Shown here: in pieces, positions 18,479 through 27,476 of the stretch | Position numbering within the stretch: the stretch's first letter is position 1 | Layout: each line of letters begins with the position of its first letter | Assembly (NCBI GenBank): GCA_048268005.1 | Contig: JBLWWJ010000003.1 | Location: 124,001 to 188,000 of the forward strand | DNA from: Ancylomarina sp048268005 | Lineage (GTDB): Bacteria > Bacteroidota > Bacteroidia > Bacteroidales > Marinifilaceae | Length of the DNA: 64,000 nucleotides | Direction of reading: 5' to 3' | Made by a program: the position numbers and the translations under genes | Notes under the pieces: generated by a model | Seen by the model: the letters and a program-made list of their open reading frames with translations, nothing else | Told to the model about the DNA's origin: nothing | The model's database searches: none

Positions 18479-19324
18479 TTATTTTCCGGGACGTAAGTGA
18501 TTTTTAAGCGTTTTAGTACTATCCCCCATAGCATAATCATATTCTCCCTCAACGTATTCCAAGACAAAAGTCGCATAAAGAGCTTTCACCCTTTGTTGTA
18601 TATAGATGTCAGAAGTTTGATAAGTAAAATGTTCTCTCCTTCTAATATATTGCATAAATACTTCAAGTTTTTTCCCTGAGACCTGAGTTATCTCCTGTAC
18701 AATTTGCTTATTAAATTTAAGTTTCAATTTATCTATTTTGTCTTCTTTGGCTTTCAGGTTTTGCAGTATTTTCTTTCTGTTTGGGTATTTTCTTCCTGAG
18801 GACATGCTTAATCCAAACCCTCCTCCAGGTCTATTTAAAGCTATTGCTTCTTTCATGTAAAGTTTCATATTCCCAAAATTCCAACCACCTGTGACGTCCA
18901 TTTCTTTTGGAAGTTCTGTTTTTACAAAATTGTGTTTAAACTGCTCCCATGTTCCCAATGAATAGATATCTACTTCCTCAAGCATAAAACTCATCCTTTC
19001 TAAAGATAATTCTTGAAATGCAGATCCATCCGTCACTTCACTTGTAACGGGAATAATTTTCTCAGCAAAACCCAAAGAAGATACTTTTAAGTTTTGATTA
19101 GGCTTAACCGTAACTTTAAAAAATCCTAAGCTATCACAAATAACGCCCCAATAAGTATCATCAATCTTAATATGTGAAAATGGGATACCTTCGAGAGTGG
19201 CGGCATCTATAACTTTTCCTGAAAGGATAAAGCTTTCATCTTCTTTATTATTTTGGGCATTAGAAACAAGAGTGCAAAGCAATAAAAGACTAAATATAGT
19301 GAGGATAGAATAAATTGATTTCAA
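18479..19324 (-). CDS. Exported protein with carboxypeptidase-regulatory-like domain
   Basis: A 281-residue exported protein: signal peptide (1-23, ending SNA), then a CarboxypepD_reg-like beta-sandwich (30-110; LSGKVIDAATLEGIPFSHI, GVICDSLGFFKVTV). In Bacteroidota this domain usually stands in front of TonB-dependent receptors, but here there is no plug or barrel. The rest (130-281) is mostly charged helix with a Lys-rich stretch near 190-215 and no motif I recognise. It may be a surface or periplasmic adhesin-like protein. It is a single gene transcribed towards cls. Confidence 0.65.
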   Translation of the reverse strand: MKSIYSILTIFSLLLLCTLVSNAQNNKEDESFILSGKVIDAATLEGIPFSHIKIDDTYWGVICDSLGFFKVTVKPNQNLKVSSLGFAEKIIPVTSEVTDGSAFQELSLERMSFMLEEVDIYSLGTWEQFKHNFVKTELPKEMDVTGGWNFGNMKLYMKEAIALNRPGGGFGLSMSSGRKYPNRKKILQNLKAKEDKIDKLKLKFNKQIVQEITQVSGKKLEVFMQYIRRREHFTYQTSDIYIQQRVKALYATFVLEYVEGEYDYAMGDSTKTLKNHLRPGK

Positions 19325-19451
19325 GGCTAGTTTTCTTTAATGATGCTTAAAGATATAATTTGAAAACCTTAGATTATAAGCTTATTACATTTTTTAACAG
19401 AGATTAACCTCCTTTATTATTATCAATAAATATAATCACAAGGCATAAAAA

Positions 19452-19481
19452 AAACCGAATCAAAGACTCTTGATTCGGTTT
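19452..19481 (-). terminator. Intrinsic terminator after the DHODH-like gene
   Basis: A 12-bp stem, AAACCGAATCAA with its complement, has a 6-base loop; on the minus strand it is followed by a run of nine T. Confidence 0.88.
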
Positions 19482-19504
19482 AAGAATATATTTAAGTTAG
19501 ACTA

Positions 19505-20497
19505 TTACATCACAAAGTTTCTGAAATGTTTCATAAACTGAACTCTTTCAAAGGCGGCAGGATCATTCGATTTATCCTGACTCAATTTACCCTGAAAATC
19601 CTTCAGGTTTTCAAATCCTTGATCTTCCATCCAAGAGTAAATCTCTTTCGTTAAAGTATCGATATAACCTGCTCCTTCTTTATAGATAATTGATGCCAGT
19701 TGTACCGCATCAGCCCCAGCTAACAATTGTTTAATGATGCTTTCTGATGAATGAATACCAGTGGTTGCAGCAATAGAGCACTGAACTCGATCACGAAGGA
19801 TACCTACCCATCTAAGCGTATTTTTAAAGTCATCAGCTCCTGACAAAACTTGCCCGGTATTTAAGCTTAAATTATGAATATCAATATCAGGGCTATAGAA
19901 GCGATTGAACATGACAATACCTTCAGCTCCTGAATCATCTAACTTTTTAACCATATGGGCCAAATTAGAATGATAAGGACTTATTTTTAATGAAACAGGC
20001 AAAGCAACTTGCTCCTTAACCACTTTTAAGACTTCGTAGTAGATATTCTCATTCTCATCAACAGAACGATTCAAATCAGTAGGTAAAACAAAGAAATTAA
20101 TCTCTAAAGCATCAGCTCCCGCCTTCTCTATTTCACGCGCCAGATACGTCCATTTTTGGGAACTAACACAATTGATACTAGCAATTACCGGAATCGAAAC
20201 TGCAGCTTTTGCTTCTTTTATTAATCGTAAGTATTTACGAACAAGATCCTCTTCTGGTTCATCGTTCATATAATCAAAGGTTTCTGGGTAAATGTACGGA
20301 CGACTTGTCATATTCAACATTTGCTCATCCATCTCCATAATAATCTCTTCCTCGAAGATGGATTTAAGAACAACTGCTGCCGCACCATTTTCTTCTAGTT
20401 CCTTAATTTTTTCAACAGAATCAGTAAGACCTGAACTTGCTACAATAATTGGGTTTTTTAATTCTAGTCCTAAATAGTTTGTGCTTAAGTTTGGCAT
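19505..20497 (-). CDS. Dihydroorotate dehydrogenase-like flavoprotein
   Basis: A 330-residue FMN-dependent TIM-barrel protein of the dihydroorotate dehydrogenase superfamily. The start YLGLELKNPIIVASSGLT and barrel motifs (VIASINCVSSQKW, ADALEINFF, LKISPYHSN, IAATTGIHSSESIIKQLLAGADAVQLAS) match the group annotated as DHODH-like, which is distinct from true PyrD and found widely in Bacteroidota. The ATG at 20497 fits the family start; the ORF could run to 20557 but would add a basic Asn-rich tail with no counterpart. The substrate of this group is not established, so I give no gene symbol. Its transcript ends at the hairpin downstream. Confidence 0.82.
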   Translation of the reverse strand: MPNLSTNYLGLELKNPIIVASSGLTDSVEKIKELEENGAAAVVLKSIFEEEIIMEMDEQMLNMTSRPYIYPETFDYMNDEPEEDLVRKYLRLIKEAKAAVSIPVIASINCVSSQKWTYLAREIEKAGADALEINFFVLPTDLNRSVDENENIYYEVLKVVKEQVALPVSLKISPYHSNLAHMVKKLDDSGAEGIVMFNRFYSPDIDIHNLSLNTGQVLSGADDFKNTLRWVGILRDRVQCSIAATTGIHSSESIIKQLLAGADAVQLASIIYKEGAGYIDTLTKEIYSWMEDQGFENLKDFQGKLSQDKSNDPAAFERVQFMKHFRNFVM

Positions 20498-20703
20498 AAG
20501 ATTTCGTTTTAGTAGATGTTTATTGTTTGGATTTTGTTTTTTTTGATTGAATCTCATTCACATACATAATAAAGTGAAATGCAGATCTGAAATTCTCGAT
20601 AAAACAAATTTAAGTCAGACCGTCCTATAATTCAAATCGATAATCTTTATATAAATATAGTTAAATCATATCAGTAATTCATATCAAAAACATAGCCAAA
20701 CAA

Positions 20704-20732
20704 AAAGGCTTGCCGAAAAACGACAAGCCTTT
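20704..20732 (-). terminator. Intrinsic terminator after atpC
   Basis: A 12-bp stem (AAAGGCTTGCCG / CGACAAGCCTTT, one wobble) with an A5 loop is followed on the minus strand by a T-run. It ends the atpD-atpC transcript. Confidence 0.87.
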
Positions 20733-20755
20733 ATAATATTATGAAACTTATTAGC

Positions 20756-20992
20756 CTAATCAGCCAAAACCGTTACGATATTCTTTTTACATTCAACGAC
20801 TCCTCCATCTATTTCGAACAATTCTTCTTGTCCGTCTGTGGTCTTAATTCTAATAACACCACGATCAAGAGTTGAGATTATGGGTGCGTGATTTTTAAGA
20901 ATCGCAAAAGAACCACTAATCCCAGGTAATTGAATAAGATCAACTTCACCCGAAAACATTTTTTTCTCAGGCGTTACAATTTCTAAAAGCAT
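20756..20992 (-). CDS. atpC: ATP synthase F1 subunit epsilon (short form)
   Basis: A 78-residue subunit consisting only of the N-terminal beta-sandwich that links gamma to the c-ring (LLEIVTPEKKMFSGEVDLIQLPG; GSFAILKNHAPIISTL). The C-terminal two-helix domain, which in E. coli epsilon (139 residues) inhibits ATP hydrolysis, is absent, as in other Bacteroidota. The gene follows atpD by 23 bases. The rest of the ATP synthase operon is not in the window. Confidence 0.95.
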   Translation of the reverse strand: MLLEIVTPEKKMFSGEVDLIQLPGISGSFAILKNHAPIISTLDRGVIRIKTTDGQEELFEIDGGVVECKKNIVTVLAD

Positions 20993-21004
20993 AAGATATT
21001 ACAA

Positions 21005-22516
21005 TTAGTTATTTGCTTCAGCTAATAATTTTTCACCTTTCTCAATAGCTTCCTCAATATTACCCACAAGGTTAAACGCAGCCTCTGGGTATTTATCAAC
21101 TTCACCATTCATAATCATATTGAAACCTTTAATAGTTTCTTCGATTGGTACCAGACAGCCTTTCAAACCTGTAAACTGCTCGGCAACGTGGAATGGTTGA
21201 GATAAGAAACGCTGAACACGACGTGCGCGGTGTACAACCAATTTATCCTCATCTGAAAGCTCTTCCATACCCAGAATAGCAATAATATCCTGAAGTTCCT
21301 TATAACGTTGTAGCAACTCTTTCACATTGGTAGCACAATCGTAATGTGCATCACCAACAACATCACGTGTTAGAATACGAGACGTTGAATCCAATGGGTC
21401 TACCGCGGGATAAATACCCAACTCAGCAATCTTACGATTCAATACCGTTGTTGCATCCAAGTGAGCAAATGTTGTCGCTGGAGCAGGGTCAGTCAAGTCA
21501 TCGGCAGGTACATATACCGCTTGTACTGATGTAATAGAACCTCGTTTTGTGGAAGTAATACGCTCTTGCATAATCCCCATCTCAGTAGATAGAGTTGGCT
21601 GGTATCCTACTGCTGAAGGCATACGACCAAGAAGTGCTGAAACCTCAGAACCTGCTTGAGTAAAACGGAAGATATTATCAACAAAGAAAAGAATATCACG
21701 TCCGCCTGATTTCTCATCACCATCACGTAAACTCTCTGCTACTGTCAATCCTGAAAGAGCTACACGAGCACGTGCCCCAGGAGGCTCATTCATCTGACCG
21801 AAAACCAGTGATACCTGTGACTGATCTAAAGCATCTTTATCAACTTTAGATAAATCCCATCCCCCTTTTTCCATGTCTTTCTCAAACTCATCGCCATAAC
21901 GAATAACCTTTGATTCGATCATCTCACGAAGCAAGTCATTCCCCTCACGTGTACGCTCACCTACACCTGCGAATACAGATAAACCATCTTGTCCAATTGC
22001 AATATTATTAATAAGCTCCTGAATCAATACCGTTTTACCTACACCGGCACCACCAAACAGACCAATCTTACCACCTTTGGCATAAGGTTCAATAAGGTCA
22101 ATCACTTTAATTCCTGTAAAGAAAACCTCTGATTCAGTTTTCAATTCATCGAATTTAGGAGGTGTTCTATGAATAGGATAACCACCTTCTTTATCAACTT
22201 GTCCTATCCCATCAATGGTTTCACCCACCACATTCAAAAGACGTCCTTTTATCTTATCACCTGCTGGCATAACAATAGGAGATCCGGTTGCAATAACATC
22301 CATCCCTCTTCTCAAGCCATCGGTCGAGTCCATTGCAATAGCACGAATGGTATTTTCACCAATGTGCTGTTGACACTCAACAATTAAATTTTTACCATTT
22401 TCAATAACGACCTCTAATGAGTCGTAAATATCAGGAAGTGCTGTGTCCTCCTTTTCGAAACTAACATCGATTACAGGACCGATTACCTGAACTATTTTGC
22501 CAATATTTTGTGACAT
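21005..22516 (-). CDS. atpD: ATP synthase F1 subunit beta
   Basis: A 503-residue catalytic subunit. Visible motifs are the P-loop GGAGVGKT (155-162), the GERTREGNDL stretch with the catalytic Glu, and ALLGRMPSAVGYQPTLSTEMG near the adenine pocket. The start is the ATG at 22516 (MSQNIGKIVQVIGP); an in-frame ATG at 22567 adds 17 residues that overlap the promoter -7 box. Separation of atpD-atpC from the other subunits is the norm in this phylum. The gene pair is preceded by the polyprenyl synthase gene with 94 bases between. Confidence 0.98.
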   Translation of the reverse strand: MSQNIGKIVQVIGPVIDVSFEKEDTALPDIYDSLEVVIENGKNLIVECQQHIGENTIRAIAMDSTDGLRRGMDVIATGSPIVMPAGDKIKGRLLNVVGETIDGIGQVDKEGGYPIHRTPPKFDELKTESEVFFTGIKVIDLIEPYAKGGKIGLFGGAGVGKTVLIQELINNIAIGQDGLSVFAGVGERTREGNDLLREMIESKVIRYGDEFEKDMEKGGWDLSKVDKDALDQSQVSLVFGQMNEPPGARARVALSGLTVAESLRDGDEKSGGRDILFFVDNIFRFTQAGSEVSALLGRMPSAVGYQPTLSTEMGIMQERITSTKRGSITSVQAVYVPADDLTDPAPATTFAHLDATTVLNRKIAELGIYPAVDPLDSTSRILTRDVVGDAHYDCATNVKELLQRYKELQDIIAILGMEELSDEDKLVVHRARRVQRFLSQPFHVAEQFTGLKGCLVPIEETIKGFNMIMNGEVDKYPEAAFNLVGNIEEAIEKGEKLLAEANN

Positions 22517-22555
22517 TGCGTTTGTTTTATTGGAACATTCATTATCGTGTGATGA

Positions 22556-22563
22556 CAAATTTA
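22556..22563 (-). promoter_or_regulatory. -7 element of atpD
   Basis: On the minus strand this is TAAATTTG, a full match to TAnnTTTG, 39 bases before the ATG at 22516. The -33 box is not clear. Confidence 0.45.
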
Positions 22564-22610
22564 GCATTTTTCCGCAAAAAGGATGAATTTATCTTATATT
22601 ATTAAAAATC

Positions 22611-23585
22611 TTAAACGGAACGATTTATCAAGCGCTTTACAAGCAAATTTAAGTTCTCTTTTTTATCCTCTTCAACCTTCACAGATGCCAAATAATCTAG
22701 ACATAAGTCGAAATATTTATCAATTTCAACTTCAGCCAAATCACGAACATTTAAGTCTTCGTAAATCTTTTTAACAGCATTAATTTTTTCTTCTGAATTA
22801 AAATTTTCCAGACGAATCCATTTCTCAAGCTCAATTTTTGTTTCACCTTTGGCTAGTTCCTGAGCTTTAATCAGTAAAAATGTTTTCTTATTACACAGAA
22901 TATCACCACCAATTTTCTTTCCAAAAACAGCTTCATCGCCAAAACTATCTAACAGGTCATCCTGAAGCTGAAAAGCCATTCCCAGATTCAAACCAAATTG
23001 GTACAGAGCATCGGCATCTTCCGCATCGGCATTACCCATTATGGCACCCATCTTTAAACTTCCTCCAAGAAGAACGGCAGTTTTAAGACGAATCATATTT
23101 AAGTATTCTTCAACACGCACATCGGTTCTATCCTCAAATTCCATATCGAATTGCTGGCCTTCACAAACCTCAAGTGCTGTCTGGTTGAAAACTTCTAATA
23201 CCGAACTTAAGTACTGATTTTCGCAGCTAACAATAAATTGATAAGCCTTTATAGACATCGCATCGCCTGAAAGAATAGCCACGTTTGAATTCCACTTTTC
23301 GTGAACTGTAGACTTATTTCTTCTAATTGGAGCATTATCCATCACATCGTCATGAAGAAGAGTGAAATTATGGAAAACCTCAATTCCAATTGCTGGCAAA
23401 TAGATCTTTTCAAGATCATCCTTATAAAGGTTTGCAGCCATTAGAACAAGAATAGGTCGTAATCGTTTGCCTCCAATAGAAAGGATATATTTCATTGGCT
23501 CAAAAAGCCCTTCAGGAGGAGTAGAAAACTCCAAATTGTCAATTCGCTCTTGAATATCAGTTTGAAGCTCGTTGAAAGTGTACAT
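22611..23585 (-). CDS. Polyprenyl diphosphate synthase (short-chain type likely)
   Basis: A 324-residue trans-prenyltransferase. Both Asp-rich motifs are present: DDVMD (79-83) and QDDLLD (208-213), with the GGKRLRP lid at 38-44. The residues just before the first motif are Phe and Thr (74-75): an aromatic at the fifth position before DDxxD usually caps the product at farnesyl or geranylgeranyl length, while long-chain (octaprenyl) enzymes have Ala there. The first motif lacks the two-residue insert of bacterial farnesyl synthases, so geranylgeranyl-type chain length is my best guess. The length class is an inference. Confidence 0.85.
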   Translation of the reverse strand: MYTFNELQTDIQERIDNLEFSTPPEGLFEPMKYILSIGGKRLRPILVLMAANLYKDDLEKIYLPAIGIEVFHNFTLLHDDVMDNAPIRRNKSTVHEKWNSNVAILSGDAMSIKAYQFIVSCENQYLSSVLEVFNQTALEVCEGQQFDMEFEDRTDVRVEEYLNMIRLKTAVLLGGSLKMGAIMGNADAEDADALYQFGLNLGMAFQLQDDLLDSFGDEAVFGKKIGGDILCNKKTFLLIKAQELAKGETKIELEKWIRLENFNSEEKINAVKKIYEDLNVRDLAEVEIDKYFDLCLDYLASVKVEEDKKENLNLLVKRLINRSV

Positions 23586-23675
23586 ATGAGTTATTTATAA
23601 TTCATTTTAAGAATGCACTAAAATAGAAAAAAAATAAGAGCTGAGACTCTCCTTTTTGAAATCTTAACAAACAAA

Positions 23676-23701
23676 AAAGCAGTTGACCAATCAACTGCTT
23701 T
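23676..23701 (-). terminator. Intrinsic terminator after the SusC-like receptor gene
   Basis: AAAGCAGTTGA / TCAACTGCTTT forms an 11-bp stem with a 4-base loop; on the minus strand a T-run (TTTTTTGTTTG) follows. It lies 6 bases beyond the receptor stop codon. Confidence 0.88.
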
Positions 23702-23707
23702 ATATGC

Positions 23708-26164
23708 TTAGAAACTTAATTCCATACCTATGGTGTAGGTTTTGGGTCTGGGGTAATTATCGTAATCTATACCATCAAACGTGTCTGGATTTAATCCTTT
23801 ATAGGATGTCCAGGTTTTTAAGTTTTGTCCAACAAGAAAAAACTTAGCACTTATATCTTTTGAAAACAATCGATCGACATGATAGGTTAAACTGATATTT
23901 TCAAGATGTGTAAATGAGGATTCTCTCAAATAATAACTAAAACCACTTTGGGAATACAAAAAATTAGTCTCGAGGTAATCGCTACTAATGGCATACTTTC
24001 CTTCATAGCCTAGATTTCCCCATTTAGAATCAAATTCATTGTAAGAATATTTACCACAATTCCCCCTTAGGGTGAAAGCAAACTCCCAATCTTTATATTT
24101 CAAATTTGAACTTAATCCCCAAAAAGCATCCGGAATACTGCTTCCTTTAAAAACTCTATCACTTGCGTAGTCTGGATCTTCAATTGGCTTTCCATATCTG
24201 TCATACAAATGATCTCGCAGATAAAAAGTTCCAATATCTTCCCCGACTTTAAAAGCCTTCCTCCCATTATAATACAGCTCCCTTCCATTATATGGTTTCG
24301 TGAGCTCATTACTACATTTTGTTAGGTTTACACCCAGTCGCCAATACACATCATCGTTTTTAATCAAAGTACTTACTAAATCAACTTCCAAACCTTTATT
24401 TTCTATTCCAAATAGATCATTAGTACCCCGTTGCGCATAATAGACATCATAGATTTCATCTGTTTCCCTTCTGAAAAAAGATATGGCGCCTCGTAATTTA
24501 TCAGAGAATAAGGAAAAATCGGTCCCAAAACTGACTGATTTTACTTCATCAAGATAATGAATCTTAGAGTACCCCCAATAATTATCCTTAAAGGTTCGTC
24601 TATAATTTTCAGCCTTACCAAACGATGCCCTTAATTTCAGAGCATTAATCCACTCAAGCTGATCCACACCAAACATATATTCCACATTAAAATTCTGACT
24701 AGAGGTCCAGTCTCCCTCATAATAATCAAACTTTTGTCTTTCTTTTCTATAAGCAAAATCTAAAAACAATCTTTGCTTATAATGGTAACTTAAGGCTAGA
24801 GATAAAGCCTCTTGCTCACTATTAATCGAATTCTCTCTTTCAACCCTCTCTTCATGGTAGTCAAAATCATCCTTTAATTCGATAAAATCATAATAGAAAT
24901 TTGCAGACAAGCCTGAATTTAAAAATTCGTAGGTGTAATTCAAGCCTAGCTTAAAGTTATTATATTTTTTTTCCTTATTACTTAGCTCATAAAAACCACT
25001 CTTATATCTGGCTACATAATTACGATAATCATAAAACTTTTCTCCTTTTATTTTATGACTCTTATATCGTACCAAGAAACCTAGGTCGGGTAAAAAGTGC
25101 AACTTATAATTCGCAGATAAATCCACATGAAAATCCTCAATCTCCGATGTGTTCTTTACCTGTCGGAACTTAGCTAATGGATTAAAATTAAAACCTATTG
25201 TCTCAGCAAAATAGGATCCATCTTCATTATACAAAGGGAAAGTTGGATTAAAAATTAAAGTCTCTGAAAATGCTCTAGGGGGTGCTAAATTATTTTTTGA
25301 TTTTGCCCCACCTAAATTCAAACCAAGCTCAAGGTGTTTATCAAAGAGTCTCCTTTTAATATTAAAATTATAAGTATTACGCTTAAAATCGGTTGACTTA
25401 AAAACACCATCTCGTTTTGTATAACCAATTGATGCACTATAAGCTGTATTCTCTATATTACCAGATACATTTAAATGCTGATTTGTACCATATGCTGTTT
25501 GATCAACTGCATCTTGAGCATCCGTATTGGCTTCACCTAACCAAGCTAGATTATTTGGTTTTCTCTCTTTTACAACTTCTCTTAATTCATCAGCAGAAAG
25601 CATGTCTACTTTGTTAGATCTCTTACCTATTGACACCATGCTCGAAAAACGAAGTCTGAGTTCTCCTTTTTTCCAGCTTCCTGTTTTTGTCTTAATCAGA
25701 ATGGCACCATTACTAGCTGCACTTCCGTATAATGCCGCGGCAGATAAATCTTTTAACACTTCAATACTTTCGATATCATCAGGATTAATTAAGCTCAATA
25801 CATTATTGTATCCATCTTGATCGGTATAATATAAAGGCATCCCATCAATTACCATTAATGGTGTTACAATTCTATCAGGAAAATCACTTGTTACAATAGA
25901 ATTCTCACCTCTTATCGACATTTTGGTTTGTTGACCTGGCTCTCCATTCTTAGGTGTTATCAATAAACCTGAGAACTTGCCATATAGCAAATCTTCAAGG
26001 GTGATAAAACTCCCTATATTAAATTGATCCGATTTTAAGATCAATTTTGAAGTTTTAAGGACAGAATCTTGTTCTGATTTTTCAGAGGTTAAGTTATTGG
26101 AAGCAACAATGCTATTCGCAAGAAAAAAAAAACCAATAAATAGGGGGAAGTGTTTTATATTCAT
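23708..26164 (-). CDS. SusC/RagA-like TonB-dependent outer-membrane receptor (no SusD partner)
   Basis: An 818-residue TonB-dependent receptor. The signal peptide (about 1-24) is followed by a plug domain (about 45-165) with SusC-type motifs: KFSGLLITPKNGEPGQQ, MSIRGENSI, VIDGMPLYY, IESIEVLKDLSAAALYGSAA and NGAILIKTK. The barrel runs to residue 818 and ends in TIGMELSF, with a final Phe. The carboxypeptidase-regulatory domain common at the N-terminus of SusC proteins is missing. There is no susD next to it on either side, nor glycoside hydrolase or sulfatase genes. The ATG at 26164 is chosen over 26194 because it starts a good signal peptide. The ligand is unknown; transport of a glycan or peptide is only a family expectation. 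Confidence 0.85.
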   Translation of the reverse strand: MNIKHFPLFIGFFFLANSIVASNNLTSEKSEQDSVLKTSKLILKSDQFNIGSFITLEDLLYGKFSGLLITPKNGEPGQQTKMSIRGENSIVTSDFPDRIVTPLMVIDGMPLYYTDQDGYNNVLSLINPDDIESIEVLKDLSAAALYGSAASNGAILIKTKTGSWKKGELRLRFSSMVSIGKRSNKVDMLSADELREVVKERKPNNLAWLGEANTDAQDAVDQTAYGTNQHLNVSGNIENTAYSASIGYTKRDGVFKSTDFKRNTYNFNIKRRLFDKHLELGLNLGGAKSKNNLAPPRAFSETLIFNPTFPLYNEDGSYFAETIGFNFNPLAKFRQVKNTSEIEDFHVDLSANYKLHFLPDLGFLVRYKSHKIKGEKFYDYRNYVARYKSGFYELSNKEKKYNNFKLGLNYTYEFLNSGLSANFYYDFIELKDDFDYHEERVERENSINSEQEALSLALSYHYKQRLFLDFAYRKERQKFDYYEGDWTSSQNFNVEYMFGVDQLEWINALKLRASFGKAENYRRTFKDNYWGYSKIHYLDEVKSVSFGTDFSLFSDKLRGAISFFRRETDEIYDVYYAQRGTNDLFGIENKGLEVDLVSTLIKNDDVYWRLGVNLTKCSNELTKPYNGRELYYNGRKAFKVGEDIGTFYLRDHLYDRYGKPIEDPDYASDRVFKGSSIPDAFWGLSSNLKYKDWEFAFTLRGNCGKYSYNEFDSKWGNLGYEGKYAISSDYLETNFLYSQSGFSYYLRESSFTHLENISLTYHVDRLFSKDISAKFFLVGQNLKTWTSYKGLNPDTFDGIDYDNYPRPKTYTIGMELSF

Positions 26165-26180
26165 CACACAAAAATAAAAA

Positions 26181-26208
26181 AAGCCACTCCTCAAAAAAGG
26201 AGTGGCTT
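26181..26208 (-). terminator. Intrinsic terminator after queA
   Basis: AAGCCACTCCT / AGGAGTGGCTT is an 11-bp stem with a 6-base loop; on the minus strand TTTTTTATTTTT follows. It lies between queA and the receptor gene. Confidence 0.88.
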
Positions 26209-26240
26209 AAATTTATAATTGTTATAAACAAATAGGTTTA

Positions 26241-27290
26241 TCAGATAATCAAAATAGCATCACCATAAGTTCCGAAACGGTACTTTTCTTTAATTGCAAC
26301 TTCGTAACATTCCATCACTTTATCGTAACCTCCAAAAGCCGCTACCATCATCATTAAAGTAGAGTATGGTAGGTGGAAGTTAGAAATCATAGCATCTGGA
26401 ATACTGAAATCGTATGGTGGGAATAAAAATTTATTTGTCCATCCTTCAAAAGGCTTTAATGTACCCATTGTTGAAACCGAACTTTCAAGTGTTCGAACAA
26501 CCGTTGTACCTACAGCACAAACTTTACGTTTTCCCTCTTTAGCTTTATTTACAACTCTTACCGCCTCATCATCAATCATGATTTGCTCAGAGTCCATTCT
26601 ATGCTTAGTCAAATCTTCAACATCAACATCTCTAAAGTTACCCAAGCCAACGTGAAGTGTAATTTCAGCAAAATCGATACCTTTAATTTCAAGACGTTTC
26701 ATTAACTCACGACTAAAGTGCATGCCTGCAGTTGGTGCAGCAACGGCTCCTTCGTGTTTCGCAAAAATGGTTTGGAAACGCTCAGCATCTTCTGCCTCAA
26801 CCTCACGATTGATAAACTTAGGAAGTGGTGTTTCTCCAAGACTATAAAGAGCTTCTTTAAACTCATCGTATGGACCATCGAATAAGAAACGAAGTGTTCT
26901 ACCTCTTGATGTTGTATTATCAATTACTTCAGCAACTAATAAATCATCATCACCAAAATACAATTTGTTACCAATACGGATTTTACGAGCAGGATCAACT
27001 AAAACATCCCATAATCTTTGCTCACGATTTAACTCACGTAACAAGAATACTTCGATCTCAGCTCCTGTTTTCTCTTTATTTCCATATAAACGGGCAGGAA
27101 AAACCTTGGTATTATTAAATACCATAACATCTTTATCATCGAAATATTCGATAACATCTTTAAAAATACGGTGCTCAATCTCTCCGGTATCTTTGTGAAG
27201 TACCATCAATCGAGATTCGTCACGATTGTAGGCAGGATGTAAAGCAATAAGTTCTTGAGGTAAATTAAACTTAAACTTAGATAACTTCAT
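26241..27290 (-). CDS. queA: S-adenosylmethionine:tRNA ribosyltransferase-isomerase
   Basis: A 349-residue enzyme making the epoxyqueuosine precursor: it transfers the ribosyl part of SAM to preQ1 at tRNA position 34. Family segments are FDLPQELIALHP-like (FNLPQELIALHPAYNRDESRLMV), MVFNNTKVFPARL, GAVAAPTAGMHFS, TLHVGLGNF and the C-terminal NKFLFPPYDF/SNFHLPYSTLMM. I start at 27290, matching the family; the frame runs to 27332 with 14 extra residues. Upstream on the same strand are truB and uppP, but with a 186-base gap to truB, so it probably has its own promoter. No preQ1 riboswitch is seen in that gap. Confidence 0.95.
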   Translation of the reverse strand: MKLSKFKFNLPQELIALHPAYNRDESRLMVLHKDTGEIEHRIFKDVIEYFDDKDVMVFNNTKVFPARLYGNKEKTGAEIEVFLLRELNREQRLWDVLVDPARKIRIGNKLYFGDDDLLVAEVIDNTTSRGRTLRFLFDGPYDEFKEALYSLGETPLPKFINREVEAEDAERFQTIFAKHEGAVAAPTAGMHFSRELMKRLEIKGIDFAEITLHVGLGNFRDVDVEDLTKHRMDSEQIMIDDEAVRVVNKAKEGKRKVCAVGTTVVRTLESSVSTMGTLKPFEGWTNKFLFPPYDFSIPDAMISNFHLPYSTLMMMVAAFGGYDKVMECYEVAIKEKYRFGTYGDAILII

Positions 27291-27476
27291 AAGGCTGACT
27301 TTAGATATTTTTGATGATAGATATGAGTTCAAAAGAACCCTAAATTATACGGACTGATGAGATTCAACTTAATTGCATCGCACAATCACACAAGCTTTTC
27401 AACTCACATACAGCAAGTTAATACAAGTGCACTTTATCCCAACAGTGAAAACTTTACGAAAATGGCTGCAAGATAG

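Noticed and set aside
27291..27476. preQ1 riboswitch ahead of queA
   Set aside because: The gap before queA shows no hairpin with the conserved A-rich tail of preQ1 aptamers.
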